64,000 nucleotides of DNA from the NCBI RefSeq assembly GCF_000299335.2, contig NZ_CP004387.1, forward strand, positions 4,104,428-4,168,427, written 5' to 3'. Numbering within the stretch: the first letter of the stretch is position 1; each line of letters opens with the position of its first letter. Below the pieces are notes generated by a model. That model ran no database searches. It saw nothing but the letters and a program-made list of their open reading frames with translations, and was not told the DNA's origin. Positions 1-9,516 of the stretch are shown in pieces. A program made the translations under genes and the position numbers. Source of the DNA: Isoalcanivorax pacificus W11-5. Its GTDB lineage: Bacteria > Pseudomonadota > Gammaproteobacteria > Pseudomonadales > Alcanivoracaceae.

Positions 1-648
1 GAAACTGAACTCAGGATGGCTGATGAATTTGTATTGCAGCAGGCTGTCTGCATCGAGAGCGGCGATGTTCATGCGCGGCGAGCCTGCCGCGACATACTCT
101 TCTTTATCCAGCGGGATGTACTCCAGGCGCGCGTGATCTACCCGATCAATGGAAACCCCGACGTCGATGCTGCCATCCATCACTTTCTCGATGATTTTAT
201 CGGCGGGGATCAGATGAACATTAATGCATAAGTCAGCATGCGCCTGCTGACGGTGAAACAAGGCGGCCGCACGGGGCAGCAACAGGCACGACGCCGGCAT
301 CGCACAGGACACCCGGCCTTTTGCTTCGACAGCGTGGTCATGCAGGCCGGCAAGGAAATGCGACTGCAGATTTTCCATATTGCGGATGTAATCGCGTAAC
401 CGCACGCCCGCATCAGTAATCACGGCGCCGTGCGGCGTGCGAAGAAAAAGCAGGTTGCCGATCTGTTCTTCCAGCGCCTTGATGTGTTTGCTGACGTTCG
501 CTTGTGTCATGGCGGCGAGGTCGGCCGCCTCGCTGAAACTGCCGGCTTCATCCACAGCCTTGAAGGCCCTGAAGTATCTGGGGTCTATTGGTTGCACGCA
601 CATCCCTGAATGGTTTCGGTCAACGCCGAATCCGTAGAACCGGGCCAT
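1..648 (-). CDS. LysR-family transcriptional regulator, C-terminus cut by window edge
   Basis: Reading the minus strand gives an open frame that runs off the left edge. It has an N-terminal winged HTH typical of LysR proteins (PRYFRAFKAVDEAGSFSEAA, then TQANVSKHIKALEEQIG and LFLRTPHG, with T/DAG further on), followed by the start of a substrate-binding domain. Two in-frame ATGs exist, at 648 and 603; the HTH begins only a few residues after 603, so 603 fits the family better, but neither has a clear Shine-Dalgarno sequence. The effector and targets cannot be inferred. About 200 residues are visible, against a usual length near 300. Confidence 0.85.
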   Translation of the reverse strand, partial: MARFYGFGVDRNHSGMCVQPIDPRYFRAFKAVDEAGSFSEAADLAAMTQANVSKHIKALEEQIGNLLFLRTPHGAVITDAGVRLRDYIRNMENLQSHFLAGLHDHAVEAKGRVSCAMPASCLLLPRAAALFHRQQAHADLCINVHLIPADKIIEKVMDGSIDVGVSIDRVDHARLEYIPLDKEEYVAAGSPRMNIAALDADSLLQYKFISHPEFSF

Positions 649-803
649 GATGTGTTGTTTTTAGTTATTCGCCCCGTGCAGCCCCCGGCCCGATACGCCG
701 GAGTGAACTGTACGACCTTGTTCACATTTTGCAACCAGTGCCAGTATGCCATCACCTGCGCGCCGGATTGAGGCATGTGCGTGATGGTTTTTGGTGGGGG
801 GGA

Positions 804-964
804 GGTGGGTAAAGCCAACGGCGAAACCCACCGAGACCATGTTGCGTACTGCTCGCACAAAACCAGCGAAACTGCCCGCTACTCAGGAAAGGTAATTTCG
901 ATGGTTTTGCGGGAGTGAATAACCGGCATGGACATGGTGGGTTTCGCCGTTGGCTCTACCCACC
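804..964. repeat. MITE-like inverted-repeat element, copy A
   Basis: Two 29-bp arms (804-832 and 936-964) are near-perfect inverted copies, beginning GGTGGGTAAAGCC and ending GGCTCTACCCACC. The core contains CTGCTCGCACAAAACCAGCG and a TTTTGCGGGAGTGAATAAC block, which recur in copies B (27019-27211) and C (41168-41332). It carries no ORF. It lies between the LysR gene and the 3' end of parB and could act as a terminator. The rest of the gap, 649-803, shows nothing I can name. Confidence 0.85.
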
Positions 965-979
965 CTGCCGCAGAGGGAT

Positions 980-1885
980 TTATTTGATGTGCGCGAGGAT
1001 GCCGTCGAGTTCGTCAAGGCTGTTATAGCTGATCACCAGCTTGCCTTTGCCGCCATTGCCCTGTTTGAGGGCAACCGGCGCGCCGAGTTTGTCGGACAGA
1101 TCGTTGACCAGTTGCTTCACGTTCGGATCTTCACGCTTCGGTGCTGGTGCGGCGCGTACTTTTTCAAAATCACGCACCAGTGCTTCGGTCTGGCGCACGT
1201 TCAGGCCGCGGGCCACGACCATGCGCGCCGCTTCCACCTGGTTGCCACCCGTCAACGCCAGCAGCGCGCGGGCATGGCCCATTTCCAGGTCACCGTGTTC
1301 CAGCAGCTTGCGCACGTCTTCTTCCAGCGCGATCAGGCGCAGCAGGTTGGTGACCATGGCGCGGGACTTGCCCACGGCGTCGGCCACCTGCTGGTGGGTC
1401 AGGGTAAATTCGTCTTTCAGGCGCGACAGCGCCATCGCCTCTTCCATCGGGTTGAGGTCTTCACGCTGAATGTTTTCGATCAGCGCCATGGCGATGGCGG
1501 CTTCGTCCGGCACCTCGCGGATCACGGCCGGAATGCTGTGCAGGCCGGCCAGTTGCGCGGCGCGCCAGCGGCGTTCACCGGCGATGATTTCGTAGCGCTT
1601 GTCACCGATCGGGCGCACCACGATGGGCTGCATCACGCCCTGGGCGCGAATCGATTCGGCCAGTTCTTCCAGGGCTTCCGGTGACATGTCACGGCGCGGC
1701 TGGTAACGGCCTCGTTCGAGCAGCTCCACCGGCAGTTTGCGCAGGTCACCGTCACGCGGGGCGCTGTCGGCCACTGCCGGCACTGTCTCGTCATCGTGAA
1801 TGCTGACGTCTTCGCGGGGCGCGTTGTTGCGGCTGAGCAGTGCGTCCAGGCCCTTGTTCAATCCCCCTTTACGCTTGGCTGCCAT
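980..1885 (-). CDS. parB: Chromosome-partitioning protein ParB
   Basis: This 301-residue protein is of normal ParB length. It opens with the lysine-rich KRKGGLNKGLDALL segment typical of chromosomal ParB, followed by the CTP-binding ParB/Srx domain (RYQPRRD, then IVVRPIG, IIAGERRWRAAQLAG) and the HTH region (TLTHQQVADAVGKSRAMVTN). ParB loads at parS sites, spreads as a CTP-dependent clamp and works with ParA in origin segregation. It is the last gene of mnmG-rsmG-parA-parB and starts three bases after the parA stop, so it is co-transcribed. Confidence 0.97.
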   Translation of the reverse strand: MAAKRKGGLNKGLDALLSRNNAPREDVSIHDDETVPAVADSAPRDGDLRKLPVELLERGRYQPRRDMSPEALEELAESIRAQGVMQPIVVRPIGDKRYEIIAGERRWRAAQLAGLHSIPAVIREVPDEAAIAMALIENIQREDLNPMEEAMALSRLKDEFTLTHQQVADAVGKSRAMVTNLLRLIALEEDVRKLLEHGDLEMGHARALLALTGGNQVEAARMVVARGLNVRQTEALVRDFEKVRAAPAPKREDPNVKQLVNDLSDKLGAPVALKQGNGGKGKLVISYNSLDELDGILAHIK

Positions 1886-1888
1886 GCC

Positions 1889-2698
1889 TTATTCCACCTT
1901 TGCCTGCTGTGCCTGTTTCGATTGTTTGATGGCCTGTTCACGGCGCAGAATTTCGCCGGCCAGGGCCAGGTAACTGATGGCGCCACGGGATTTGGCGTCA
2001 TAGCTGATCACCGGTGCACCGTGGCTGGGCGCTTCCGCCAGCCGCACGTTGCGCGGAATGATGGTCCGGTACACTTTGTCGCCGAAGTGGCTGATAAGCT
2101 GGTTGGACACATCGTTGGAGAGGCTGTTGCGCGGGTCATACATGGTGCGCAGAAGACCGCCGATATGCAGTGACGGGTTCAGCACGCTGCTGATTTTTTC
2201 GATGGTATTGAGCAGTGCGGTCAGGCCTTCCAGTGCGTAGTACTCGCACTGGATCGGCACAATCACCGAATCGGCGGCGGTCAGCGCGTTCACGGTCAGC
2301 ATGTTCAGTGACGGCGGGCAGTCGATCAGGATGTAGTCGTAACGGTCACGCACTTTTGCCAGCGCTTCACGCAGGCGGTATTCCTTCTGCTGCAGATCCA
2401 GCAGCTGCACCTCGGCGGCGGTCAGGTCGCCGTTGGCCACCAGCAGGTCAAAGCCGGACACTTCCGGGGTGCTGACAATCGCCTGTTCCACCGGCACGCC
2501 ATCAATGAGGACGTCGTAGACGGTGTACTCGGTGTCGTGCTTGTCGATACCGGAGCCGGAGGTGGCATTGCCCTGCGGGTCGATATCCACCAGCAGCACT
2601 TTCTTGCGGGTCGCGGCCAGCGAGGCGGCCAGGTTGACGCTGGAGGTGGTCTTTCCCACCCCGCCCTTCTGGTTGGCGATTGCAAACACCGTGGTCAC
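1889..2698 (-). CDS. parA: Chromosome-partitioning ATPase ParA (Soj)
   Basis: A 269-residue ParA/MinD-type ATPase with the deviant Walker A KGGVGKTT near residues 11-18, the A' motif [12 protein letters not shown], and Walker B ILIDCPPS. It starts at a GTG with AAGGAG seven bases upstream. As in other chromosomal Soj proteins there is no N-terminal HTH extension. It forms an ATP-dependent nucleoid-bound dimer that moves ParB-parS complexes. It lies 11 bases after rsmG and directly upstream of parB. Confidence 0.97.
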   Translation of the reverse strand: MTTVFAIANQKGGVGKTTSSVNLAASLAATRKKVLLVDIDPQGNATSGSGIDKHDTEYTVYDVLIDGVPVEQAIVSTPEVSGFDLLVANGDLTAAEVQLLDLQQKEYRLREALAKVRDRYDYILIDCPPSLNMLTVNALTAADSVIVPIQCEYYALEGLTALLNTIEKISSVLNPSLHIGGLLRTMYDPRNSLSNDVSNQLISHFGDKVYRTIIPRNVRLAEAPSHGAPVISYDAKSRGAISYLALAGEILRREQAIKQSKQAQQAKVE

Positions 2699-2709
2699 TT
2701 CAACTCTCC

Positions 2710-3366
2710 TTAACCCTGCTCGACCGGCTGTTGCGCCGCCGTCCGCTCCAGCATCACCAACTGACGCGATTCATTCAGCCCCGGCACCGTCAGGGCGATG
2801 CACTGTGCGTGCCAGGGCGCCGGCACGGTCGCCGTCTCGGCATCGGCCTGCGCGGCCTTCATCGCCAACAGCCTGCCGCCATCGGCCAGCAAATGGCCTG
2901 TCAGCGACAGCATGTCCGGCAGTGAGGCGAATGCGCGGGTGATCACCTGGGGTGAACCGTTCTGGAATGATTCACTACGGTACTGTTCCACGCGGGCCTG
3001 CACAACCTCGACATTCGTCACGCCCAGCTCCAGCGCCGCCTGGCGCACGAAGCGGGTCTTCTTGCCGTTGCTGTCGAGCAGGGTGAAGGTCTGCGCGGGG
3101 CGGGTGATCGCCAGCACCATGCCGGGCAGGCCGGCACCGGTGCCCACGTCCAGCGTGTGGCCGGTGCCCAGGTAGGGCAGCACCGCCAGCGAATCGAGCA
3201 GATGCCGGGTGACCATCTCGGCGGGGTCACGCACGGCGGTGAGATTGAACGCCTTGTTCCATTTGTCGAGCAGGCCGACATAGGCCAGCAATTGCTGTTG
3301 CTGGCCGTCATCAATGTCCAGGCCGAGGGCAGCGATGCCGTCGGCGAGCTGGCGGGCGAGCGTCAC
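2710..3366 (-). CDS. rsmG: 16S rRNA (guanine-527-N7)-methyltransferase RsmG (GidB)
   Basis: A 218-residue SAM-dependent methyltransferase modifying G527 of 16S rRNA. The SAM-binding motif [12 protein letters not shown], is followed by [14 protein letters not shown]; the N-terminal segment [17 protein letters not shown] is a family signature. The start is GTG within a GTGA overlap with the mnmG stop, indicating translational coupling. The order mnmG-rsmG-parA-parB is the conserved origin-proximal one. Confidence 0.96.
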   Translation of the reverse strand: MTLARQLADGIAALGLDIDDGQQQQLLAYVGLLDKWNKAFNLTAVRDPAEMVTRHLLDSLAVLPYLGTGHTLDVGTGAGLPGMVLAITRPAQTFTLLDSNGKKTRFVRQAALELGVTNVEVVQARVEQYRSESFQNGSPQVITRAFASLPDMLSLTGHLLADGGRLLAMKAAQADAETATVPAPWHAQCIALTVPGLNESRQLVMLERTAAQQPVEQG

Positions 3367-5282
3367 AGCGCCATTCCGGACGTGTCGGTGTGCTGCTGCC
3401 GCCGGGCCATGCCCTGTTTCTTGAGGTGGATCAGCAGCAGCGAGATCGCCGCCGGGGTCACACCGGGAATGCGTCCCGCCTGACCGAGCGTGGCCGGACG
3501 GGCGCTGTCCAGCTTCTGCCGCACTTCGTTGGACAGGCCGTTGACCTGACCGTAGTCCATGTCCTCCGGCAGCAGGGTGTTTTCCGCCGCGCGCAGCTTC
3601 GCCACTTCATCGGCCTGGCGATCAATGTAGCCGGCGTACTTGGCGAGGATTTCCACCTGCTCGGCGATGGCCGGCATTTCCGGCGCCAGGCCGGCGGCGT
3701 CCAGCAGCGGGCCGTAGGTCACTTCCGGGCGCTTGAGCAGGTCCATCAGGGTGTATTCGTGGGTCAGGTCGGTGTCCAGCAGTGCGTTCACTTCCGCGCT
3801 GCGGGCGCTGCCCGGCCGCACCCAGGTGGCGCGCAGGCGTGCGGCTTCGCGTTCGGCACCATCGCGCTTGGCGCAGTAGGCGGCCCAGCGTTCATCGTCC
3901 ACCAGGCCCAGTGCGCGGCCTTTTTCGGTCAGGCGCAGGTCGGCGTTGTCCTCGCGCAGCAGCAGCCGGTATTCGGCGCGGCTGGTGAACATGCGGTACG
4001 GCTCGCGGGTGCCGAGGGTGATCAGGTCGTCCACCAGCACGCCGAGGTAGGCCTCGTCGCGCTGCGGATACCAGGCGTCCTTGTCCTGCGCCAGCAGGGC
4101 GGCGTTGATGCCGGCCAGCAGGCCCTGGGCGCCGGCTTCTTCGTAGCCGGTGGTGCCGTTGATCTGGCCGGCGAAGAACAGGCCCGGCATGTGCTTCGTT
4201 TCCAGCGAATGCTTCAGGTCCTGCGGGTTGAAGAAGTCGTACTCGATGGCGTAGCCCGGCCGGGTGATGTGCGCCTGCTCAAAGCCGCGAATCGAGCGCA
4301 CGGCCGCCAGCTGCACGTCGAACGGCAGGCTGGTGGAGATGCCGTTGGGATACAGCTCGTGCGTGGTCAGCCCTTCCGGTTCGACAAAGATCTGGTGGGT
4401 GTTCTTGTCCGGGTAGCGGTTGACCTTGTCTTCGATGCTCGGGCAGTAGCGCGGGCCAACGCCTTCGATCACGCCGGTGAACATCGGCGAGCGGTCGAAG
4501 CCCGAGCGGATGATGTCGTGGGTCTGCTCGTTGGTGTGGGTGATGTAGCAGCAGGTCTGGCGCGGATGTTCTTCCACGCGGCCCAGGTAGCTCATCACCG
4601 GGGTCGGTGTGTCGCCCCACTGTTCTTCCATCACCGAGAAATCCACCGACTTGCCGTCGATGCGCGGCGGCGTGCCGGTCTTCAGGCGGTCAACGCGGAA
4701 CGGCAGCTCGCGCAGGCGCTGGGCCAGCGCAATCGACGGCGGGTCACCGGCGCGGCCGCCGGAATGGTTTTCCAGGCCGATGTGGATGCGCCCGCCCAGG
4801 AAGGTGCCGGCGGTCAGCACGACGGCGTCTGCCTGAAAGCGCAGGCCCATGTGGGTGACGGCGCCCACACAGCGGCCCTGTTCGACGATCAGGTCGTCCA
4901 CCGCCTGCTGGAAGATCGTCAGGTGCGGCTGGTTCTCCAGCATCTCGCGGATGGCGGCCTTATAAAGGATGCGGTCGGCCTGGGCGCGGGTGGCGCGCAC
5001 GGCCGGGCCCTTGCGGGCGTTGAGCACACGGAACTGGATGCCGGCACGGTCGGTGGCACGGGCCATGGCGCCGCCGAGTGCGTCGATCTCGCGCACCAGA
5101 TGGCTCTTGCCGATGCCGCCGATGGCCGGGTTGCAGCTCATCTGGCCCAGCGTCTCGATGTTGTGGGTCAGCAGCAGGGTCTCCACGCCCATGCGCGCGG
5201 CGGCCAGCGCGGCTTCGGTACCGGCATGGCCGCCACCGATCACGATCACTGCAAAACGCTTGGGGAAGTCCATGATGCTCAC
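3363..5282 (-). CDS. mnmG: tRNA uridine-5-carboxymethylaminomethyl modification enzyme MnmG (GidA)
   Basis: A 639-residue FAD-binding enzyme, close to the usual 620-640. The N-terminal dinucleotide-binding motif [19 protein letters not shown] is clear. The family signatures GPKGPAVRA-like ([15 protein letters not shown]) and the [20 protein letters not shown] block are intact. With MnmE it builds cmnm5U at wobble position 34 of certain tRNAs. It heads the mnmG-rsmG-parA-parB operon. Its usual partner gene mnmE lies about 54 kb away at 59752-61134. Confidence 0.98.
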   Translation of the reverse strand: MSIMDFPKRFAVIVIGGGHAGTEAALAAARMGVETLLLTHNIETLGQMSCNPAIGGIGKSHLVREIDALGGAMARATDRAGIQFRVLNARKGPAVRATRAQADRILYKAAIREMLENQPHLTIFQQAVDDLIVEQGRCVGAVTHMGLRFQADAVVLTAGTFLGGRIHIGLENHSGGRAGDPPSIALAQRLRELPFRVDRLKTGTPPRIDGKSVDFSVMEEQWGDTPTPVMSYLGRVEEHPRQTCCYITHTNEQTHDIIRSGFDRSPMFTGVIEGVGPRYCPSIEDKVNRYPDKNTHQIFVEPEGLTTHELYPNGISTSLPFDVQLAAVRSIRGFEQAHITRPGYAIEYDFFNPQDLKHSLETKHMPGLFFAGQINGTTGYEEAGAQGLLAGINAALLAQDKDAWYPQRDEAYLGVLVDDLITLGTREPYRMFTSRAEYRLLLREDNADLRLTEKGRALGLVDDERWAAYCAKRDGAEREAARLRATWVRPGSARSAEVNALLDTDLTHEYTLMDLLKRPEVTYGPLLDAAGLAPEMPAIAEQVEILAKYAGYIDRQADEVAKLRAAENTLLPEDMDYGQVNGLSNEVRQKLDSARPATLGQAGRIPGVTPAAISLLLIHLKKQGMARRQQHTDTSGMAL

Positions 5283-5450
5283 CTGATGTCTGTGTCTGTC
5301 GCCGGCAGCTGCGCCACCAGCCTGCTCAAATTATGAACAGAGGGGCGCGTAGTATATAGCTCGGCGCCTGAATTAAAAGAGGGCGCTCAACCACTTGTGC
5401 TACACTTCTGGCGCTTTTGCGCTCAATCAAGCCACTCGGGAAACGACTGC

Positions 5451-7154
5451 GTGGAATCCCTGAACGTCTTTATCCTGATCGGCGCGTTCATCCTCTTTAT
5501 CGGCTTGTTGCTGGGTTCGCTCAGCACCCGGGTGGGCGTCCCGACCCTGCTGGTGTTCCTTGGCGTCGGCATGGCCGCCGGCGAGAACGGTATTGGCGGC
5601 ATCCAGTTCGAGGATGTCGATTTCGCTTTCCTGATCAGTAATCTGGCGCTGGCCATTATCCTCCTGGATGGCGGCTTGCGCACCCGCCTGGAAACCTTTC
5701 GTGTCGGCCTGAAACCGGCCCTGTCGCTGGCCACGCTGGGTGTGGCGCTGTCGGCCATGTTCACCGGCGCCTTTGCCACCTGGCTGCTGGGCGTGGACTG
5801 GCGCGTGGGCCTGCTGCTCGGCGGCATCATCGGCTCCACCGATGCGGCAGCAGTGTTCAGCATGATCCGCAGCGCCGGGGTGCGCATCAATGCGCGCGTG
5901 GCCAGCACGCTGGAAATCGAGTCCGGCCTCAACGACCCGATGGCGATCTTCATTACCGTGTTGCTGATCGACCTGCTGCTCAAGCCGGACGCCAGCTGGG
6001 GCGCGGAAACCCTCACCACCCTGATCCAGCAGTTCGGCGTCGGCGCGCTGCTCGGCGTCGGGCTGGGCATTCTGCTGGCGGAGCTGTTGCTGCGCGTGCG
6101 CAGCAACGAGGGGCTGCACGCGCTGCTGCTGTGCACCGGCGGCCTGTCGCTGTTTGCGATCACCAACCTGCTGGGCGGTTCCGGTTTCCTGGCCGCCTAT
6201 GTGGCGGGGCTGGTGGCCGGCAACTGGCGCAGCGGCACCAGCGACAACGTGCTGCGCTCCATGGACTCGATGGCCTGGCTGGCGCAGTCCGGCATGTTCC
6301 TGTTGTTGGGCCTCTTGGTGTCGCCGAAGGAAATGCTCGACTCGCTGCTGCCGGGGCTGGCCATCGCCCTGTTCCTGATGCTGGTGGCGCGGCCACTGGC
6401 GGTGTGGCTGTCGCTGCTGCCATTCGGCTTCCCGCGTCGCGAGCAGGGTTTCATCGCCTGGACAGGCCTGCGCGGCGCGGTGCCGATCGTACTGGCCGTG
6501 TTTCCGCTGATGTCCGGACTGGACCAGAGCCGGCTGCTGTTCGATATCGTCTTCGTGGTGGTGATTGCCTCGCTGCTGCTGCAAGGCACCACCCTCGGCC
6601 CGATGGCCCGGCGCCTGAAGCTGGCCCTGCCGCCGGCGGCCAAGCCGCTGACGGAGGTCGGGCTGGAAGGTGTGGACGACCAGTTCGTGGCGCAATTTCG
6701 CATCGAGCCCGGCTCGCGCGCGGACGGCAAGGCGCTGGGCGATCTGGTCACCCCGGCGATACGCCCGGTGGCGCTGGTCCGCGCCGGCTCCTCGCTGTCG
6801 CTGGAGGACAATCCGGTACTGCGCGCCGGTGACACCCTTTCGCTGCTCGCGAGTCACGGCGACCTGGAGCAGCTCAGTGAATGGTTCCTCTCGTCCACCG
6901 TGGCGCTGCGCCGCTTCTACGGTGACTTCACCGTACGGGCCACTGTGCAGGTGGCCGACGTGGCCATGAGCTACGGCCTCACCGGCCTCGCCGAGGACGA
7001 GTTGGCGCTGTCTCTGGAGCAGTTGTTCCGGCGACGGCACAACACCACGCCGGTGGTGGGCGACACCGTCGATCTGGGCGGCATACGCCTGCGGGTCCGG
7101 GCCATGGACAAGGGCCGGGTCAGCCTGGTTGGCATCCGCCTGCCAAAGGGCTGA
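5451..7154 (+). CDS. nhaP2: CPA1-family K+/H+ antiporter (NhaP2/CvrA-like)
   Basis: Starting at GTG 5451 gives 567 residues. The N-terminal half is a multi-span cation/proton antiporter domain, with the first membrane segment immediately after the start (FILIGAFILFIGLLLGS) and the conserved IGSTDAAAVFSMI and ESGLNDPMAIF motifs that carry transport-site acidic residues. The C-terminal part resembles a TrkA-C domain (QFRIEPGSRADGKALGDL) followed by a CorC/HlyC-like domain (ELALSLEQLFRRRHNTTPVV, then RLRVRAMDKGRVSLVGI). It is divergent from mnmG. The open frame extends to 5397, but the extra 18 residues do not look like a membrane protein start. Confidence 0.88.
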   Translation: MESLNVFILIGAFILFIGLLLGSLSTRVGVPTLLVFLGVGMAAGENGIGGIQFEDVDFAFLISNLALAIILLDGGLRTRLETFRVGLKPALSLATLGVALSAMFTGAFATWLLGVDWRVGLLLGGIIGSTDAAAVFSMIRSAGVRINARVASTLEIESGLNDPMAIFITVLLIDLLLKPDASWGAETLTTLIQQFGVGALLGVGLGILLAELLLRVRSNEGLHALLLCTGGLSLFAITNLLGGSGFLAAYVAGLVAGNWRSGTSDNVLRSMDSMAWLAQSGMFLLLGLLVSPKEMLDSLLPGLAIALFLMLVARPLAVWLSLLPFGFPRREQGFIAWTGLRGAVPIVLAVFPLMSGLDQSRLLFDIVFVVVIASLLLQGTTLGPMARRLKLALPPAAKPLTEVGLEGVDDQFVAQFRIEPGSRADGKALGDLVTPAIRPVALVRAGSSLSLEDNPVLRAGDTLSLLASHGDLEQLSEWFLSSTVALRRFYGDFTVRATVQVADVAMSYGLTGLAEDELALSLEQLFRRRHNTTPVVGDTVDLGGIRLRVRAMDKGRVSLVGIRLPKG

Positions 7155-7452
7155 CACGCCGCGAATCACCACAGCGCCGCTTTTCACGGTATTTACAGTC
7201 AACGCTTGTTCACTCGCCTTTCGCTATAACTGCGCACCGTTAAACCTGTTCGCAGGGAGCCGGAGACGTTCTCCGGCCACCGTTGCGGCGCATGCCCACG
7301 TCAAGGGCACGTCAAATCAATCACTTGCAGTGCTTGATGGCTGAGGCTTCCCGGAGCCTCCCGCACAGGCTGTCTCCGGCAGCCCGTCGCGGTGCGACCG
7401 CTGCGCAGGTGTTCACCGATCCAGCCGGCTGCCGCCGCAGAAAGGAGAGACC

Positions 7453-9267
7453 ATGCCCCAGTACAAGGTTCCGATGCGCGACATGCGCTTCCTGCTCAAC
7501 GAAGTGTTCGACTACGCGAGCCACTACAAGACGCTGCCGAACGGCGAAGAAGCCACCCCGGACATGGTGGAAGCGATCCTGTCCGAGTGCGCGCGCCTGT
7601 GCGAAAACACCATCGCCCCGCTGTACCAGAGCGGTGACGAGGAAGGCTGCAAGCTGGAAGACGGTAAGGTCAGCACCCCGAAGGGCTTCAAGGCGGCCTA
7701 TGACGAGTATGTCGCCGGCGGCTGGCAGGGCCTGTCGCACCCGGTGGAGTACGGCGGCCAGGGCCTGCCGATGTCACTCGGCCTGTTCAAGCAGGAAATG
7801 CTCGGCACCGCCAACTGGTCGTTCGCCATGTACCCGGGCCTGTCGCTGGGCGCGATGAACACCATCATGCTGCACGGCACCGACGAGCAGAAGAACACCT
7901 TCCTGACGCCGCTGACGGAAGGCACCTGGGCCGGCACCATGTGCCTGACCGAGCCGCAGTGCGGCACCGACCTGGGCCAGGTGAAAACCCGCGCCGTGCC
8001 GGATGGCAACGGCGGCTACAAGATCACCGGCACCAAGATCTTCATTTCCTCCGGCGACCATGACCTGACCGAGAACGTCGTGCACATCGTGCTGGCACGC
8101 CTGCCCGACGCCCCGCCAGGCACCAAGGGCATTTCGCTGTTCATCGTGCCGAAGTACCTGCCGGGCAAAATTGGCGAGGACAACGGTGTCAGCGTTGGTG
8201 CGCTGGAAAAGAAAATGGGCATCAAGGCTTCCGCCACCTGTGTGATGAACTTTGATGACGCCACCGGCTTTCTGATCGGCCCGGAGAACGAAGGCCTGGA
8301 GTGCATGTTCACCTTCATGAACTCCGCCCGCATCGGCACCGCAATGCAGGGCGTGTGCCACGCCGAGCTGTCGTTCCAGGGCGCACTGCCCTACGCCAAG
8401 GAACGCCGCTCCATGCGCGCCCTCGGCGGCAAGCAGGAGCCGGACAAGAACGCCGACGCCATCATTCACCACGGCGACGTACGCCGCATGCTGCTGACGC
8501 AGAAGGCGATTGCCGAAGGCGGCCGCGCGATGCTGTATTTCACCGCGCAGTATGCCGACCAGATGATCGCCGGCATTCTCGAAGGCGACAAAAAGAAACA
8601 GGAATACTGGGACGGCCAGCTCGGCTTCCTGACACCGATCCTGAAAGGCTTCCTCACCGAGAAGGGCCTGGACTGCGCCAACCTGGGCATGCAGGTGTTC
8701 GGTGGCCACGGTTATATCCGCGAGCATGGCATGGAGCAGATTTCCCGCGACGCGCGCATCAGCACCCTGTACGAAGGCACCACCGGCATCCAGGCACTCG
8801 ACCTGCTCGGCCGCAAGGTGCTGCTGATGACCCGTGGCAAGTGCGTGCGCGAGTTCAGCCAGAAGCTGGTGGATTTCGGCACCCGCAACATGACCAACAG
8901 CACGCTGCGCCCGTACGCGTGGAAGCTGCTGAAAATTGCCGCACAGTGGAATTACCTGACCACCCGCATCATGCTCACCGCCGCGAAAAACCGCGATGTG
9001 GTCAGCACCGCCAGCGCGGATTTCCTGATGTACTCCGGCTACGCCATGATGGCCTACTTCTGGGCACTGATGGCCGCCAAGGCGCAGGAAAAGATCGCCA
9101 CCGGTGGCGAGCAACCGAAAGAATTCTACGAGGCCAAGCTGGCCACGGCGGAGTTCTATTTCGAGCACATGCTGCCGCAGGCGAAAGGCCACGCCGACAG
9201 CATGCTCAAGCCGACCAAGGTGATGATGCAATTGAAGCCGGAGCACTTCTCGTTCGATTACGAGTAA
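7453..9267 (+). CDS. Acyl-CoA dehydrogenase with C-terminal extension (FadE-like)
   Basis: This 604-residue flavoprotein belongs to the long acyl-CoA dehydrogenases with an extra C-terminal domain, and probably does the first step of fatty-acid beta-oxidation. Visible signatures are MCLTEPQCGTDLGQ (FAD/substrate loop), KITGTKIFISSGDHD, and in the C-terminal domain QVFGGHGYIREHGMEQISRDARI and TLYEGTTGIQALDL; the glutamate in LYEGTTG fits the catalytic base position. AAAGGAGAG lies just upstream of the ATG. It is a single-gene unit ended by the hairpin at 9287-9310. Substrate chain length is not deducible. Confidence 0.93.
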   Translation: MPQYKVPMRDMRFLLNEVFDYASHYKTLPNGEEATPDMVEAILSECARLCENTIAPLYQSGDEEGCKLEDGKVSTPKGFKAAYDEYVAGGWQGLSHPVEYGGQGLPMSLGLFKQEMLGTANWSFAMYPGLSLGAMNTIMLHGTDEQKNTFLTPLTEGTWAGTMCLTEPQCGTDLGQVKTRAVPDGNGGYKITGTKIFISSGDHDLTENVVHIVLARLPDAPPGTKGISLFIVPKYLPGKIGEDNGVSVGALEKKMGIKASATCVMNFDDATGFLIGPENEGLECMFTFMNSARIGTAMQGVCHAELSFQGALPYAKERRSMRALGGKQEPDKNADAIIHHGDVRRMLLTQKAIAEGGRAMLYFTAQYADQMIAGILEGDKKKQEYWDGQLGFLTPILKGFLTEKGLDCANLGMQVFGGHGYIREHGMEQISRDARISTLYEGTTGIQALDLLGRKVLLMTRGKCVREFSQKLVDFGTRNMTNSTLRPYAWKLLKIAAQWNYLTTRIMLTAAKNRDVVSTASADFLMYSGYAMMAYFWALMAAKAQEKIATGGEQPKEFYEAKLATAEFYFEHMLPQAKGHADSMLKPTKVMMQLKPEHFSFDYE

Positions 9268-9286
9268 GTGGCAGTTGGCAGTTGGC

Positions 9287-9310
9287 AGAAAGGCCCTTCG
9301 GGGCCTTTCT
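9287..9310 (+). terminator. Rho-independent terminator after the acyl-CoA dehydrogenase
   Basis: A perfect 10-bp stem (AGAAAGGCCC and GGGCCTTTCT) with a TTCG tetraloop begins 20 bases after the stop codon. The T-rich 3' arm gives only a weak U tract, but stem and loop are classic. Confidence 0.85.
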
Positions 9311-9516
9311 CTGAGGATGCTCTGAATTACCTACCGGCTTCGCCAGTATCGTTATAATTGGCTTCTATAAAGAAAAATTTGGCACCAATTCATCTGCTTT
9401 TACAATAAATCTGCACCATGGAAAATCGCTCATGCGCCAATTCTAAGACAGAGGGTACCTTTGGCTGCCTGGCATACTAATCAATCCGGTCATTGCATAT
9501 AGAGTATCTGATGACC

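Noticed and set aside
3390..5336. 648-residue plus-strand ORF
   Set aside because: Antisense shadow of mnmG in a GC-rich gene; composition (Ala/Gly/Gln/His rich) without motifs.
5427..7202. 591-residue minus-strand ORF
   Set aside because: Antisense of the antiporter gene; Gln/His/Arg-rich with no domain.
9311..9516. Search for att-type direct repeats flanking the Hsp70/SNF2 island
   Set aside because: No matching repeat was found by eye between 9311-9516 and 14743-14825; no tRNA gene is present either.
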